A DNA stretch of 64,000 bases from an uncultured Robinsoniella sp. (GTDB lineage: Bacteria; Bacillota; Clostridia; Lachnospirales; Lachnospiraceae). Below, piece after piece: positions 26,689 to 36,775 of this stretch (the stretch's first letter is position 1; every line of letters begins with the position of its first letter). The position numbers and the translations under genes were made by a program. The notes under the pieces were generated by a model. That model saw only the letters and a list, made by a program, of their open reading frames with translations. It was not told the DNA's origin and did not search any database. The DNA is taken from the NCBI GenBank assembly GCA_900539655.1, contig UQCR01000023.1, positions 1 through 64,000 of the forward strand, in the 5' to 3' direction.

Positions 26689-27933
26689 TCATTTTATTGT
26701 TTTATTAATGCAGGTACAGGTACTGTGCAGTCCCGCTGTGTAGCCGCTGGACCAAGCCCACTGCAGATTGTATCCTCCGCAGGCGCCGTCAATATCCAGT
26801 ATTTCTCCTGCAAGGAAAAGCCCTGGTGCAATACGGGATTCCAGACTGGCATTATCCACTTCATTTACTGACACACCGCCTGAACATATCTGAGCCTGGG
26901 TAAAATCCCGGCTGCCACTGATCTTGACGATACTGTTTTTGATGCAGCAGGTGAGTGATTTGATCTCATCTACCGTTACAGCACCAGATGATTTCGTATG
27001 TTTCATTTTAGCCTTTTTCAGCATTACAGTAATCATTTTTTTGTTTAAAAGACCAGTGAGACTCTCTTCTATCGTTCGGTTGGGATATTGCATACAGCGC
27101 TTGTGCAATAAATTTATCAGTTCTGCTGTATCGAAATCCGGCATCAGATCAACGCTGACCGTGACATTTTTATTTTCAGCTAAGGCCCTGACTGCATAAC
27201 GGCTGAGCTGGAATACTACAATTCCGGAAATGCCGTAATCGGTCCATTGTAATTCACCGGTCTCAGTCAGGATGAGATCCTGATCTACATATAGAGCAAG
27301 ACGGGAATGGCTTCGAACACCGGCTAAGCTTTTAAACCAATCGCCCGTTACTTTTAGCGGTACCAGAGCAGGCAGAGCCGGAACGATACTATGGCCTGCC
27401 ATCTCTGCCAGTTCATAGCCGCTTCCGTCTGAGCCGGTAACAGGTGCCGCTTTGGAGCCGGCAGTTAAGATGACTGCATCGGCTGTATATGTCCAGCCGG
27501 AAGTTTCAATCTGCCAGGTTTCTTTAGAACGATAGAGGCGTTTTACTTTTTCCATGCATTTTAGCTTTATGGAAAGTCTTTTTACCTCCATCAACAAAAG
27601 GTCTAAAACAGCAGATGCCTGTTCCACATAAGGGTATATATAGCCGCCGCGATCCTTTAGCAGAAGTCCCAGATCTTCAAAAAAAGCCAGGGTATCAGAC
27701 ACGCTGAATTGTTCCAGTACCTGTCTGGTAAATTCCGGGTTACCGGAACGGTAGACATTTGGATCAGACATGTCTGTATTGGTAATATTGCATTTTCCGT
27801 TTCCGGTTGTCAGCAGTTTTTTGCCTGGTTTTTCCATACCTTCCAGTATGGTGACGGCAGCTCCGTTTCTTGCGGCTGCAATGGCTGCCAGCAGACCTGA
27901 AGCGCCTGCGCCGATGACGAAAACCTTTTTCAT
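26689..27933 (-). CDS. NAD(P)/FAD-dependent oxidoreductase, HI0933/BaiN-like
   Basis: The 414 residues begin with a FAD-binding motif VIGAGASGLLAAIAAARNG, then KLLTTGNGKCNITN, and end with LFLAGEILDIDGACGGYNLQWAWSSG. This is the HI0933/YhiN/BaiN family of flavoproteins. Some gut members have been linked to bile-acid dehydroxylation (BaiN) and others to general redox functions; this chromosomal context (next to tRNA-modification and repair genes) gives no hint of bile-acid genes. AGGAG precedes ATG 27933. Confidence 0.88.
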   Translation of the reverse strand: MKKVFVIGAGASGLLAAIAAARNGAAVTILEGMEKPGKKLLTTGNGKCNITNTDMSDPNVYRSGNPEFTRQVLEQFSVSDTLAFFEDLGLLLKDRGGYIYPYVEQASAVLDLLLMEVKRLSIKLKCMEKVKRLYRSKETWQIETSGWTYTADAVILTAGSKAAPVTGSDGSGYELAEMAGHSIVPALPALVPLKVTGDWFKSLAGVRSHSRLALYVDQDLILTETGELQWTDYGISGIVVFQLSRYAVRALAENKNVTVSVDLMPDFDTAELINLLHKRCMQYPNRTIEESLTGLLNKKMITVMLKKAKMKHTKSSGAVTVDEIKSLTCCIKNSIVKISGSRDFTQAQICSGGVSVNEVDNASLESRIAPGLFLAGEILDIDGACGGYNLQWAWSSGYTAGLHSTCTCINKTIK

Positions 27934-27957
27934 GATACGACCACTCCTATCTTCCGC

Positions 27958-29250
27958 TTACGAAAGTTTTACTAAGTTCTTCTCGATCAGACGCTGAAGA
28001 GATTTTAAGATACCCAGTTTTGCGTGCTGCCAGGTGAGTCCACCCTGGAAATAAACAGCGTAAGGCGGTTTAATTGGACCGTCAGCACTTAATTCGATAG
28101 AGGAACCCTGAATAAATGCTCCTGCAGCCATAATAACATCACTGTCATAGCCCGGCATAGCCCAGGCTTCAGGTGTGACATAGCTGTCTACCGGGGCAGC
28201 GGCCTGAATGCCTTCGCAAAAAGCAATGACGCCTTCCGGAAAACCAAATTCTACTGCCTGGATGATATCGTGCCGGCTTTCCTGGCCGTTTGGAACGACC
28301 TTAAATCCAAGCTTTTCATAGATATTTGCAGCAAAAATGGCACCTTTTAATGCTCCGCCAACTACGGTTGGTGCCAGAAACAGACCCTGGTAAAAGGATT
28401 GCATAACGCCTAATGTGGCGCCCACTTCCCTGCCAAGTCCGGGTGAGGTCAGGCGGTAAGAAGCATTTTCGATGCATTTTTCGGTACCTGCAATATATCC
28501 GCCAATAGGAGCCAGTCCTCCGCCCGGGTTTTTAATCAGAGAGCCCACTACCATATCCGCTCCCACATCAGAAGGCTCTATGCATTCTACAAATTCTCCA
28601 TAGCAGTTGTCCACCATACAGATGATGTCAGGATTAATGGATTTTACGAATGCAATTGCCTCACCAATGGCGGTTACTGACAGGGTTGGACGGGTCTGAT
28701 AGCCTTTGGAACGCTGGATTTCTATCATTTTTGTCTTTTCACTCAGAGTGTCTTTTATTTTTTTATAGTCAAAACTTCCGTCTTCCAAAAGGTCTACCTG
28801 TTTATAGGATACCCCATATTCTGCAAGAGAACCACATGAGGGGCGAATGCCAATGACTTCTTCTAAGGTATCATAAGGTTTTCCTGAAATGGACACCAGT
28901 TCATCCCCGGGTCTGAGGTTTCCGGAAAGTGCCACTGCCAGTGCATGAGTGCCGCAGGTAATCTGAGGGCGGACCAGCGCAGCTTCTGTATGAAAAACGC
29001 TGGCATATACAGCTTCCAGAGCATCTCTGCCAGCATCGTTGTATCCATATCCGGTACTGGAGTTGAAATGTTCTGCGCAGACGCGGTTCTGCTGGAGTGC
29101 CCGAATGACTTTCAGCTGATTAAATTCTACAGTTTCTTCTATCTTGTCAAAACGTTCTTTGAGACCGGATTCGATCTCTTTTCCGTATGTGTATACATCC
29201 TTGTTAATTCCAAGTGTCTGATACATCTCTTCTATAGTGTAATTATTCAT
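27958..29250 (-). CDS. Methionine gamma-lyase family protein (COG4100, YnbB-like)
   Basis: A 430-residue PLP-dependent fold-type I protein. The likely PLP lysine is in VVGSLIKNPGGGLAP, with HALAVALSGNLRPGDEL upstream. Family members are annotated as cystathionine beta-lyase-like or aluminium-resistance proteins, and their true substrate is unsettled. Placement directly downstream of miaA/mutL parallels other Clostridia. AAAGG lies before ATG 29250. Confidence 0.88.
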   Translation of the reverse strand: MNNYTIEEMYQTLGINKDVYTYGKEIESGLKERFDKIEETVEFNQLKVIRALQQNRVCAEHFNSSTGYGYNDAGRDALEAVYASVFHTEAALVRPQITCGTHALAVALSGNLRPGDELVSISGKPYDTLEEVIGIRPSCGSLAEYGVSYKQVDLLEDGSFDYKKIKDTLSEKTKMIEIQRSKGYQTRPTLSVTAIGEAIAFVKSINPDIICMVDNCYGEFVECIEPSDVGADMVVGSLIKNPGGGLAPIGGYIAGTEKCIENASYRLTSPGLGREVGATLGVMQSFYQGLFLAPTVVGGALKGAIFAANIYEKLGFKVVPNGQESRHDIIQAVEFGFPEGVIAFCEGIQAAAPVDSYVTPEAWAMPGYDSDVIMAAGAFIQGSSIELSADGPIKPPYAVYFQGGLTWQHAKLGILKSLQRLIEKNLVKLS

Positions 29251-29328
29251 AATTTCCTTTCAATGGATATGCATGAGCCAGTGCTAATTCCCACAGTAAC
29301 AATGGTTAACAAAGGTGAGTACAGTTAT

Positions 29329-30273
29329 TTACAATATTTTTTTCTCTTTTAAAATGCTCAGCATAGCCTTTCGTATCTCCGTATTATTATAAGCAAATTG
29401 ATCCTTATCCATCCAGATAACATCTTTTTCCCGTTTAAACCACGTAATCTGTCGTTTGGCAAAATGTCTGGTATCCCGTTTTAAGATATAAACGGCTTCT
29501 TCCAGGGTGCAGCTGCCTTCCAGATAATCCAGGATTTCTTTATAGCCAAGTCCCTGCATGGATACCATCTCTTTGGTATATCCTTTTTCTTTTAACTGCG
29601 CTACTTCATTTAAAAGCCCCTCTTCCAGCATACGGTCTATTCTTATGTTAATTCGTTCATAAAGGTTTGCCCGTACATCGTTTAAAACGAAATATGCAAA
29701 ATTATAGGGGGATTCTTTTTGGCGCTCCTGTTCATTGTGCAGGGAAATGGGCTGACCGGTATCATGGTAAAATTCCAGCGCCCGAATCACCCGTTTCACG
29801 TTGTTGGGATGGATCTCCAGAGCGGATTTGGGATCGGCATTCTGCAGTTTTTCATGTAGAAATGCACTTCCTTTTGTGGCAGCCAGTTCTTCCAGTTCCT
29901 GTCGGTAGGCACTGTTTTCACTGGTTTCCGTAAAGTCAATGTCATATAAAACAGCTTGAATATAAAATCCGGTACCGCCTGTTAAAATAGGGATTTTTCC
30001 TTTTTCCCAGATCTGCTTCATATATTTTTTCGCATATTCCTGAAATCGGACTACATGAAATTCCTCATCCGGATCAAATTCATCGATCAGATAATGCTTG
30101 ACTCCATCCATTTCAGATGGCTTTATTTTAGCAGAGCCAATATCCATTCCCCGGTATACCTGCATAGAATCGGCAGAAATAATCTCGCCGTTAATTGCTT
30201 TTGCCAGGGAAATGGAAAGCTCGGTTTTTCCAACGGCTGTGGGACCGGTTAATATAATGAGTGGTTTTTTCAT
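29329..30273 (-). CDS. miaA: tRNA dimethylallyltransferase
   Basis: MiaA adds a dimethylallyl group to A37 of tRNAs reading UNN codons; MiaB, encoded at 35181, then adds the methylthio group. About 314 residues with the P-loop GPTAVGKTELS, the catalytic segment ISADSMQVYRGMDIGSAK and RQITWFKRE. ATG 30273 is preferred, as AAAGG lies 5 bases upstream; an ATG at 30291 overlaps the mutL stop but lacks such a site. Confidence 0.95.
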   Translation of the reverse strand: MKKPLIILTGPTAVGKTELSISLAKAINGEIISADSMQVYRGMDIGSAKIKPSEMDGVKHYLIDEFDPDEEFHVVRFQEYAKKYMKQIWEKGKIPILTGGTGFYIQAVLYDIDFTETSENSAYRQELEELAATKGSAFLHEKLQNADPKSALEIHPNNVKRVIRALEFYHDTGQPISLHNEQERQKESPYNFAYFVLNDVRANLYERINIRIDRMLEEGLLNEVAQLKEKGYTKEMVSMQGLGYKEILDYLEGSCTLEEAVYILKRDTRHFAKRQITWFKREKDVIWMDKDQFAYNNTEIRKAMLSILKEKKIL

Positions 30274-30290
30274 AGGAACCTTTCCCTTCA

Positions 30291-32441
30291 TTAAACTATT
30301 CGCTTGAATTTTTTTTCCATTTCATACTTTGTCATGGAAATGATCGTAGGCCTTCCATGAGGACAGTTGTATGGATTATCTAAGGTGAGAAGCTCACCTA
30401 TCAGGCTTTCAGCCTCCATGGCTGTCATTTTGTGATTGCCTTTCACAGCAGCTTTGCAGGACATAGATGCTATTTTTTCATTGATTACTTCCGCTTTCAT
30501 GCGCCCGGTCTGCTCACCCAGACTATCTAACATCTCGATAAACAGATCCTGCTGGGCAATTCCAAATAAATTATCCGGTACAGCGCGAATGGAATACTCC
30601 TTACCCCCAAATGGTTCGATTTCAAATCCGATCTGGGTAAAATTATCCATATAACGCTTTAACAACTCTTCTTCCTGCATACTGAGGGTGAGAATAATCG
30701 GCGGACTGAGATATTGGGATGTATAAGTTCGGTTGTTGAGATTATTCATAGTCCTCTCGTATAAAACCTTCTCATGTGCCGCATGCTGATCAATAATATA
30801 AAGCTTTTCCTGAAATTCAACCAGCCAGTAGGTACCAAATACCTGTCCGATAATCCTGTGTTCCGATACACTCTCTTTAGAAAGCAGTTTCCCTTCAAAA
30901 AGATCTAACTGCTGAGCGGATTTTATGATTGCAGGATCTGTGTTTCCGGCACCGCCTGTCGCAGTATCCGAATTTAGAACAGTGCCCGGGGTAACTGCAG
31001 CATTTGTATCTGCAAACTTAGAACCAGTCAGACTATCAGCTGTGTCTGTTATTTTAGCATTGTTCCCAGCCACAGCTGCGTCTGGCATCTTACCCGGTTC
31101 AGCAGCCGGGTTTGTAATGCAAGCCTTGTTCGGAGTGGAAACCGTTTCCTTATCAGCATTATCCATTACCTGTGAGTCAGGATTCACAATCTTCTGTGGT
31201 TGGCTGGCTGCGGTAGACATTGGCTGATGTGCTTCTTTTTGACCTGCGTCTGTTTTTGGCAACAAGGAAGATATCAGATTTCGTGTGTCCTCATAAACAG
31301 GTTTATTTTGGGGAGACGCCTGATAATTGCTTCTCTCCCGCATCTGCTCCAGCCTTTTCTTTTCAAACGGTTCAGGTATAGATTGCAGAACTTTTACTTC
31401 TTTTATTTTTTCCTTTTTATTATCTTCTTTGACAGTTACTTCTGGAATCAGTTCTTTTTGCGTAAGTCCCTGCTTTACAGAGTCATAAACCAGCTGATAC
31501 ATTTTTTCATTGTCGGCAAATCGCAGCTCCATCTTTGTGGGATGGACATTGATATCCAGCAAGTCCCCATCCATTGTAAAATGAATCGCGGTAAAAGGAT
31601 ATTTATGCTGCATCATAAATGTTTTATAAGCATCTTCGATTGCCCGGGCAATAATGCTGCTCTTAATATAGCGCCCGTTGATAAAATAATTTTCATAGTT
31701 GCGGTTCCCTCTGGAAATAATCGGTTTTCCGATATAGCCTTTCAGCGTCACCTGCTCATTTGCGTTTTCCAGGGGGATGAGGTGGTTAGCTATGTCCCGC
31801 CCGTAGACATTGTAAATGATATCCTTCAGATTATCATTCCCTGAGGTATGCATTTTCGTCTGATTATTGCTGATAAATTTAAAGGAAACATTTGGATGGG
31901 ACAACGCCAGCCGTTCCATCAGGTCATTGATGTAACCCGCCTCTGTCATAGCTGATTTTAAAAACTTTTTTCTGGCGGGAGTATTGAAGAAAATATTTCG
32001 CACAAGGAAAGTCGTTCCTTCCGGAGCACCAATTTCTTCTTTGGATTTTTCTATTCCGCCTTCAATCAGATAACGGGTGCCGGTAAGGCTGCCGGCAGTT
32101 TTCGTAATTAATTCCACCTGGCAGACTGCGGCGATGCTGGATAATGCTTCACCGCGAAAACCAAGGGAGGTAACGCCCAGCAGATCTTCTACCCGTTTTA
32201 TTTTACTGGTAGCATGGCGCAAAAATGCCAGGGGGACCTGATCCGGCAGGATTCCCTCTCCGTTATCCGTTATGCGGATGAGAGAAGTTCCCCCATCCCG
32301 GATCTCTACGGTCACTGCATTGGCACCTGCATCAATGGCATTCTCCACTAACTCTTTTACTACAGAGGCAGGACGTTCAATTACTTCCCCTGCTGCAATT
32401 TTATCTATTGTCTGTTGATCTAATACTTCGATCGTCTTCAT
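30291..32441 (-). CDS. mutL: DNA mismatch repair protein MutL
   Basis: About 716 residues. The N-terminal GHKL ATPase has NAIDAGA, DNGEGI and GFRGEALSSIAA. A long low-complexity Ala/Thr/Asn-rich linker (about residues 385-520) ends in the clamp-binding-like QQLDLFEG. The C-terminal domain has the endonuclease motif DQHAAHEKVLYE plus SCKAAVK and CPHGRPT. It should therefore nick DNA itself, as expected where MutH is absent. ATG 32441 with AGGAGG upstream is clear; a longer reading from 32504 lacks support. It follows mutS across two small hairpins. Confidence 0.96.
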   Translation of the reverse strand: MKTIEVLDQQTIDKIAAGEVIERPASVVKELVENAIDAGANAVTVEIRDGGTSLIRITDNGEGILPDQVPLAFLRHATSKIKRVEDLLGVTSLGFRGEALSSIAAVCQVELITKTAGSLTGTRYLIEGGIEKSKEEIGAPEGTTFLVRNIFFNTPARKKFLKSAMTEAGYINDLMERLALSHPNVSFKFISNNQTKMHTSGNDNLKDIIYNVYGRDIANHLIPLENANEQVTLKGYIGKPIISRGNRNYENYFINGRYIKSSIIARAIEDAYKTFMMQHKYPFTAIHFTMDGDLLDINVHPTKMELRFADNEKMYQLVYDSVKQGLTQKELIPEVTVKEDNKKEKIKEVKVLQSIPEPFEKKRLEQMRERSNYQASPQNKPVYEDTRNLISSLLPKTDAGQKEAHQPMSTAASQPQKIVNPDSQVMDNADKETVSTPNKACITNPAAEPGKMPDAAVAGNNAKITDTADSLTGSKFADTNAAVTPGTVLNSDTATGGAGNTDPAIIKSAQQLDLFEGKLLSKESVSEHRIIGQVFGTYWLVEFQEKLYIIDQHAAHEKVLYERTMNNLNNRTYTSQYLSPPIILTLSMQEEELLKRYMDNFTQIGFEIEPFGGKEYSIRAVPDNLFGIAQQDLFIEMLDSLGEQTGRMKAEVINEKIASMSCKAAVKGNHKMTAMEAESLIGELLTLDNPYNCPHGRPTIISMTKYEMEKKFKRIV

Positions 32442-32459
32442 GTGTATACCTCCTGAATA

Positions 32460-32513
32460 CCGCAGATCTGTCTGCGGTACTGCGCAAATAGAACGTGTGA
32501 ACAAAGTTCACAC
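32460..32513 (-). other. Two tandem hairpins in the mutS-mutL spacer
   Basis: CCGCAGA/TCTGCGG (32460-32466 with 32471-32477) and GTGTGAAC/GTTCACAC (32495-32502 with 32506-32513) are perfect short hairpins packed into the 75-base spacer, the first just upstream of the mutL ribosome binding site. No T-run follows. They could affect mRNA stability or translation; that is inference. Confidence 0.5.
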
Positions 32514-32516
32514 TTA

Positions 32517-35165
32517 TCACCACCGATTCTTTAACTTGTTCTGAAGACGGTAAATTGTGTTAAGTGCATCAATGGGAGTCAGCGTACCGATATCCATCTC
32601 TTTTAGTTCCTGAAGGATATCCTGGTCACTGACTGTATCAAACAGAGACATTTGCTCTAAATCTACCTGATCATATTTTTTAGTTTTAACCTTCGTTTTT
32701 GTTCCGGTTTCCGCCTGGATCTCCCTGGCTTTTGCAGTGATGTCTGCATCACTTAATTCCTCTACCAGCTGTTTGGCACGGTCAATTACGGTTTCCGGTA
32801 CCCCGGCTAACTTTGCAACCTGGATTCCGTAGCTCTTATCCGCACCGCCTTTGACGATTTTTCGCAGGAAGACAATATCATCTCCCTTTTCCTTTACAGC
32901 AATGCAATAGTTATTGACACTGCTTAATTTGCCTTCCAGCTCCGTAAGTTCATGATAGTGGGTGGCAAAAAGGGTCTTGGCACCTAAAAGCTTTGGATTA
33001 CTGATATGCTCCACCACTGCCCATGCTATACTCAACCCGTCAAAAGTGCTGGTACCCCTGCCGATTTCATCTAAGATCAGCAGGCTGTTTGAAGTGGCAT
33101 TGCGTAAAATATTGGCAACCTCGGTCATTTCCACCATAAAAGTACTCTGTCCTGAAGCCAGGTCATCAGAAGCCCCCACGCGGGTAAAGATTCTGTCTAC
33201 AATGCCTATTTTTGCGCTGGCAGCCGGTACAAAGCAGCCAATCTGCGCCATTAGTACTATCAGGGCGCTTTGGCGCATATAAGTGGATTTACCCGCCATA
33301 TTTGGACCTGTGATAATGGAAATACGGTTGCTTCCATTGTCCAGGTATGTATCGTTGGAAATAAACATATCATTGGAGATCATTTTTTCCACAACGGGGT
33401 GGCGTCCTTCTTTGATATCAATGACGCCTTTTTCATTGATGACGGGGCGTACATAGTTATTTCGTTCCGCTATCAGGGAAAGGGAGGCAAATACATCAAT
33501 TTTAGCCACTGCTTTCGCTGTGGTCTGGATGCGCACGACTTCTGCGGCTATCCGGTCACGCACATCGTTAAAAAGGTCATATTCCAAAGCAAACAGCTTA
33601 TCTTCCGCTCCCAGGATAATATCTTCCAGTTCTTTTAATTCCGGAGTGATGTACCGTTCGGCATTTGCCAAGGTCTGTTTCCGTGTAAAGTAATTGGGAA
33701 CCAGGTTTTTATTGGAGTTGGTAACCTCCAGATAGTAGCCGAACACTTTGTTGAATTTAATTTTCAGGTTCCTGATTCCCGTCTTATCCCGTTCTTTGCT
33801 TTCCAGTTCAGCCAGCCATGTCTTGCCTTCCGTTTTTGCATTGCGCAGCTTGTCGATTTCTTCGTTACAGCCTTCTTTGATAATTCCGCCTTCCTTTATG
33901 GTAATGGGCGGCTCATCCATAATGGATGTGTCTATTAAATCACACAAATCGTTAAGCTCATCCATCTGTTCAAAAATGTCCGTAAGCAGTTCCTTTTTAA
34001 AGTCTCCCAGCAGATATTTTATGTGGGGAAGCATGGAAAGGGAGCTTTTAAATGCAATTAAGTCTCTGGGATTAGCAGATTTATAGCTGATTTTACTGAT
34101 CAGCCGTTCCAGATCGTATACCGGATTTAAGTATTCCCGGATTTCTTCCCTGGAAATCGCATTTTGATTTAATTCTTCAATCGCATCCAGTCGGGAATTT
34201 ATATCTGTTTTATCAATGAGAGGCTGCTCGATAAAGCTTCTCAGCATGCGGGCACCCATGGCGGTCTTGGTCTTGTCCAATACCCACAACAGGGATCCGC
34301 GTTTTTGCTTTTCACGGAGAGTCTCGCACAGTTCCAGGTTTCTGCGTGTGGAACTGTCAATAATCATGTACTTTCCTGTGACATATGGCGTAAGGGTAGT
34401 CAGGTTGGCAAGGGAGGTCTTCTGGGTTTCCGTCAGGTATTGAAGGATTGCTCCCGCAGCAATGACGCCGCAGTCGTAGTCAGCCAGTCCAAGGCCTTTA
34501 AGACTGTTCAGTTTAAAATGGTCCATAAGGCTTCTCTTACATAAGTCATCGTCAAAATACCAGGACTCCAGTGAATATACGGTGATGCCAAGCCTGTTTT
34601 TCAGGTCATCAATATCCATGCCGCTGACATAAAAGGAGTGGTTGCAAATAATTTCTTTCGGAGAAAATTTGGTGATCTCATCCATTAATTTCCGGGCGGA
34701 ATCCAGTTCGGTTACAAAATAGTCGCCGGTTGTAATGTCAGAAATGGATACGCCGTATTTGTCGGCCATATAGACGATACACATGAGATAATTATTACGG
34801 GTTTCATCCAGAGCCTGGGTATTAAGATTGGTCCCGGGAGTTACAATACGCAGAACCTCCCTTTTTACAATTCCTTTAGCCAGTTTCGGGTCTTCCACCT
34901 GTTCACAAATCGCAACCTTATAGCCTTTTGCCACCAGTTTTGTCAAATATCCGTCAACAGCATGATGAGGAACGCCGCACATAGGCGCCCGCTCCTCCTG
35001 TCCACAATTTTTACCTGTTAATGTAATTTCCAGTTCTCTGGATGCAGTGACTGCATCTTCAAAAAACATTTCATAAAAGTCACCAAGGCGGTAAAATAAA
35101 ATACAATCCTTATACTGCTCCTTGGTAGCCATATATTGTTTCATCATTGGTGTTAGTTGTTCCAC
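32517..35165 (-). CDS. mutS: DNA mismatch repair protein MutS
   Basis: The 882 residues contain the mismatch-binding domain with GDFYEMFFEDA (the FxE wedge, YEMF), connector, lever and clamp domains, and the ATPase with GPNMAGKSTYMRQ near residue 620 and LLILDEIGRGTSTFDG. The C-terminus has QMSLFD, resembling a beta-clamp binding motif. The start is GTG 35165 with GAGAGGAAC upstream. It lies 15 bases after miaB and before mutL. Confidence 0.97.
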   Translation of the reverse strand: MEQLTPMMKQYMATKEQYKDCILFYRLGDFYEMFFEDAVTASRELEITLTGKNCGQEERAPMCGVPHHAVDGYLTKLVAKGYKVAICEQVEDPKLAKGIVKREVLRIVTPGTNLNTQALDETRNNYLMCIVYMADKYGVSISDITTGDYFVTELDSARKLMDEITKFSPKEIICNHSFYVSGMDIDDLKNRLGITVYSLESWYFDDDLCKRSLMDHFKLNSLKGLGLADYDCGVIAAGAILQYLTETQKTSLANLTTLTPYVTGKYMIIDSSTRRNLELCETLREKQKRGSLLWVLDKTKTAMGARMLRSFIEQPLIDKTDINSRLDAIEELNQNAISREEIREYLNPVYDLERLISKISYKSANPRDLIAFKSSLSMLPHIKYLLGDFKKELLTDIFEQMDELNDLCDLIDTSIMDEPPITIKEGGIIKEGCNEEIDKLRNAKTEGKTWLAELESKERDKTGIRNLKIKFNKVFGYYLEVTNSNKNLVPNYFTRKQTLANAERYITPELKELEDIILGAEDKLFALEYDLFNDVRDRIAAEVVRIQTTAKAVAKIDVFASLSLIAERNNYVRPVINEKGVIDIKEGRHPVVEKMISNDMFISNDTYLDNGSNRISIITGPNMAGKSTYMRQSALIVLMAQIGCFVPAASAKIGIVDRIFTRVGASDDLASGQSTFMVEMTEVANILRNATSNSLLILDEIGRGTSTFDGLSIAWAVVEHISNPKLLGAKTLFATHYHELTELEGKLSSVNNYCIAVKEKGDDIVFLRKIVKGGADKSYGIQVAKLAGVPETVIDRAKQLVEELSDADITAKAREIQAETGTKTKVKTKKYDQVDLEQMSLFDTVSDQDILQELKEMDIGTLTPIDALNTIYRLQNKLKNRW

Positions 35166-35180
35166 GCTTTTAGTTCCTCT

Positions 35181-36641
35181 CTATATTACAATTTCACCCA
35201 TGTAGTAAAAGCCTTTACATTCCTGCAGATGTACATTTACAATCTTGCCTATAAGTTCTTCCGTGCCCGGAAAATGTACCAGCATATTATTGCTTAAACG
35301 TCCGGTCATCAGGCTGCTGTTGTGATCATTTACCTCTTCTACCAGCACAGGAAGAGTGGCACCTGTATATCTGGCTGACATCGCTCTGGAAATATCCTGA
35401 ACTTCCTTTAAAAGCCTGTCAAAGCGGTTCTTCACCTGATCTTCCGGCACCTGGTCATCTTTAGTTGCTGCAGGCGTCCCGGTCCTCTTGGAATATATAA
35501 AGGTAAATGCACTGTCAAACCGTACTTGCCTTACCACATCCAGTGTTTCTAAAAAGTCTTCTTCTGTTTCTCCCGGAAAACCTACAATAATATCTGTAGT
35601 CAGAGATATATCCGGTACCGCTGTACGAAGCCTGTCCACCAGATCCAGATACTGCTCCTTCGTATAATGCCGGTTCATTTCTTTTAAGATTCTGGAACTT
35701 CCGGACTGCAGGGGAAGATGCATGTGCCTGCAGATTTTAGATGAGTTCTTCATGGCTTCTATCAGTTCATCTGACAAATCCTTTGGATGGGAAGTCATAA
35801 AACGGATTCGTTCCAGACCTTCGATCTGTTCAATTTCTTTTAAAAGTCCAGCAAAACTCATTGGCGTTTCCAAGTTCTTGCCATAGGAATTAACGTTTTG
35901 GCCTAAAAGCATGACTTCCACTACTCCATCAGCCACCAGTCGTTCGATCTCCCTGACGATATCCATGGGATTTCTACTGCGCTCTCTTCCCCGTACATAT
36001 GGAACGATACAGTAACTGCAGAAATTGTTACATCCAAACATGATATTAATGCCCGATTTGAAGGGATATTTCCGCTCACTTGGAAGATCTTCCACGATTT
36101 TGTCCGTGTCTTTCCAGATATCAATTACCATGCGGGATGAGTCATAGCGTGTGGCAATTAACTCAGCAAATTTATAGATATTATGGGTTCCAAAAATCAG
36201 ATCCACAAAGCGGTAGCTCTGCTTTAGTTTTTCTACAACTTTGGGTTCCTGCATCATGCAGCCGCATAATGCTATCAGCATATGTGGATTCTTTTTCTTG
36301 ATGCTGTTTAATGCGCCCAGTCTTCCATACACCCTCTGATTAGCATTTTCCCTGACGGTACAGGTATTGTAAATAACAAAATCCGCATGCTCGTCTTCGA
36401 TGATCTCGTATCCGATCTGCTCCAGGATACCGGTTAGTTTTTCTGAGTCCCTGGCATTCATCTGACAGCCAAAGGTAACGGTGGCTGCGGTTAACCTCCG
36501 GCCCAGATGTTCGCTTTGTTCCCGAACCATTTCCCGGCACTTTTTGATATAGTAGTATTGGCGATAAGGTTCTGTTACAGGGGGTTCTTTATTTAAATCT
36601 ATTTTTTCTATTGCTTCTTCAAATTCTTTTTCCAGATTCAT
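35181..36641 (-). CDS. miaB: tRNA-2-methylthio-N6-dimethylallyladenosine synthase
   Basis: MiaB is a radical-SAM methylthiotransferase acting on i6A37 made by MiaA. The 486 residues include an N-terminal UPF0004 domain with cysteines in TFGCQMNARDSE, NTCTVREN and LCGCMMQ, the radical SAM motif GCNNFCSYC and a C-terminal TRAM domain. AAGGAG precedes ATG 36641. It is the first gene of the miaB-mutS-mutL-miaA run. Repeat copy 3 and an extended -10 promoter lie upstream. Confidence 0.96.
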   Translation of the reverse strand: MNLEKEFEEAIEKIDLNKEPPVTEPYRQYYYIKKCREMVREQSEHLGRRLTAATVTFGCQMNARDSEKLTGILEQIGYEIIEDEHADFVIYNTCTVRENANQRVYGRLGALNSIKKKNPHMLIALCGCMMQEPKVVEKLKQSYRFVDLIFGTHNIYKFAELIATRYDSSRMVIDIWKDTDKIVEDLPSERKYPFKSGINIMFGCNNFCSYCIVPYVRGRERSRNPMDIVREIERLVADGVVEVMLLGQNVNSYGKNLETPMSFAGLLKEIEQIEGLERIRFMTSHPKDLSDELIEAMKNSSKICRHMHLPLQSGSSRILKEMNRHYTKEQYLDLVDRLRTAVPDISLTTDIIVGFPGETEEDFLETLDVVRQVRFDSAFTFIYSKRTGTPAATKDDQVPEDQVKNRFDRLLKEVQDISRAMSARYTGATLPVLVEEVNDHNSSLMTGRLSNNMLVHFPGTEELIGKIVNVHLQECKGFYYMGEIVI

Positions 36642-36669
36642 GAATCTTACTCCTTGTCATTTCGTACTG

Positions 36670-36721
36670 GAGCATGTGTGGAAATTGCGTTCTAACAGCT
36701 GTGCAATTTTCAAACAGGCTC
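36670..36721. repeat. Dispersed palindromic repeat, copy 3 (full length)
   Basis: GAGCATGTGTGGAAATTGC (36670-36688) pairs, with a few mismatches, with GCAATTTTCAAACAGGCTC (36703-36721) around GTTCTAACAGCTGT. It lies in the predicted miaB leader, starting about nine bases from the transcript start inferred from the promoter at 36737-36745. Confidence 0.7.
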
Positions 36722-36736
36722 AAGGCATATGAAAAT

Positions 36737-36745
36737 ATTATAACA
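36737..36745 (-). promoter_or_regulatory. Extended -10 promoter for miaB
   Basis: On the - strand TGTTATAAT reads as an extended -10 element (TGn before a perfect TATAAT, 36742-36737). No good -35 box is present at 17 bases. It lies between the end of the M14 peptidase gene and miaB. Confidence 0.5.
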
Positions 36746-36775
36746 AAAATCGACAAAAAAAGGAATCATTATTTT

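Noticed and set aside
31200..31844. 214-codon + strand open frame opposite mutL
   Set aside because: Antisense to mutL, hydrophobic-biased composition and no family resemblance; a shadow of the coding strand.
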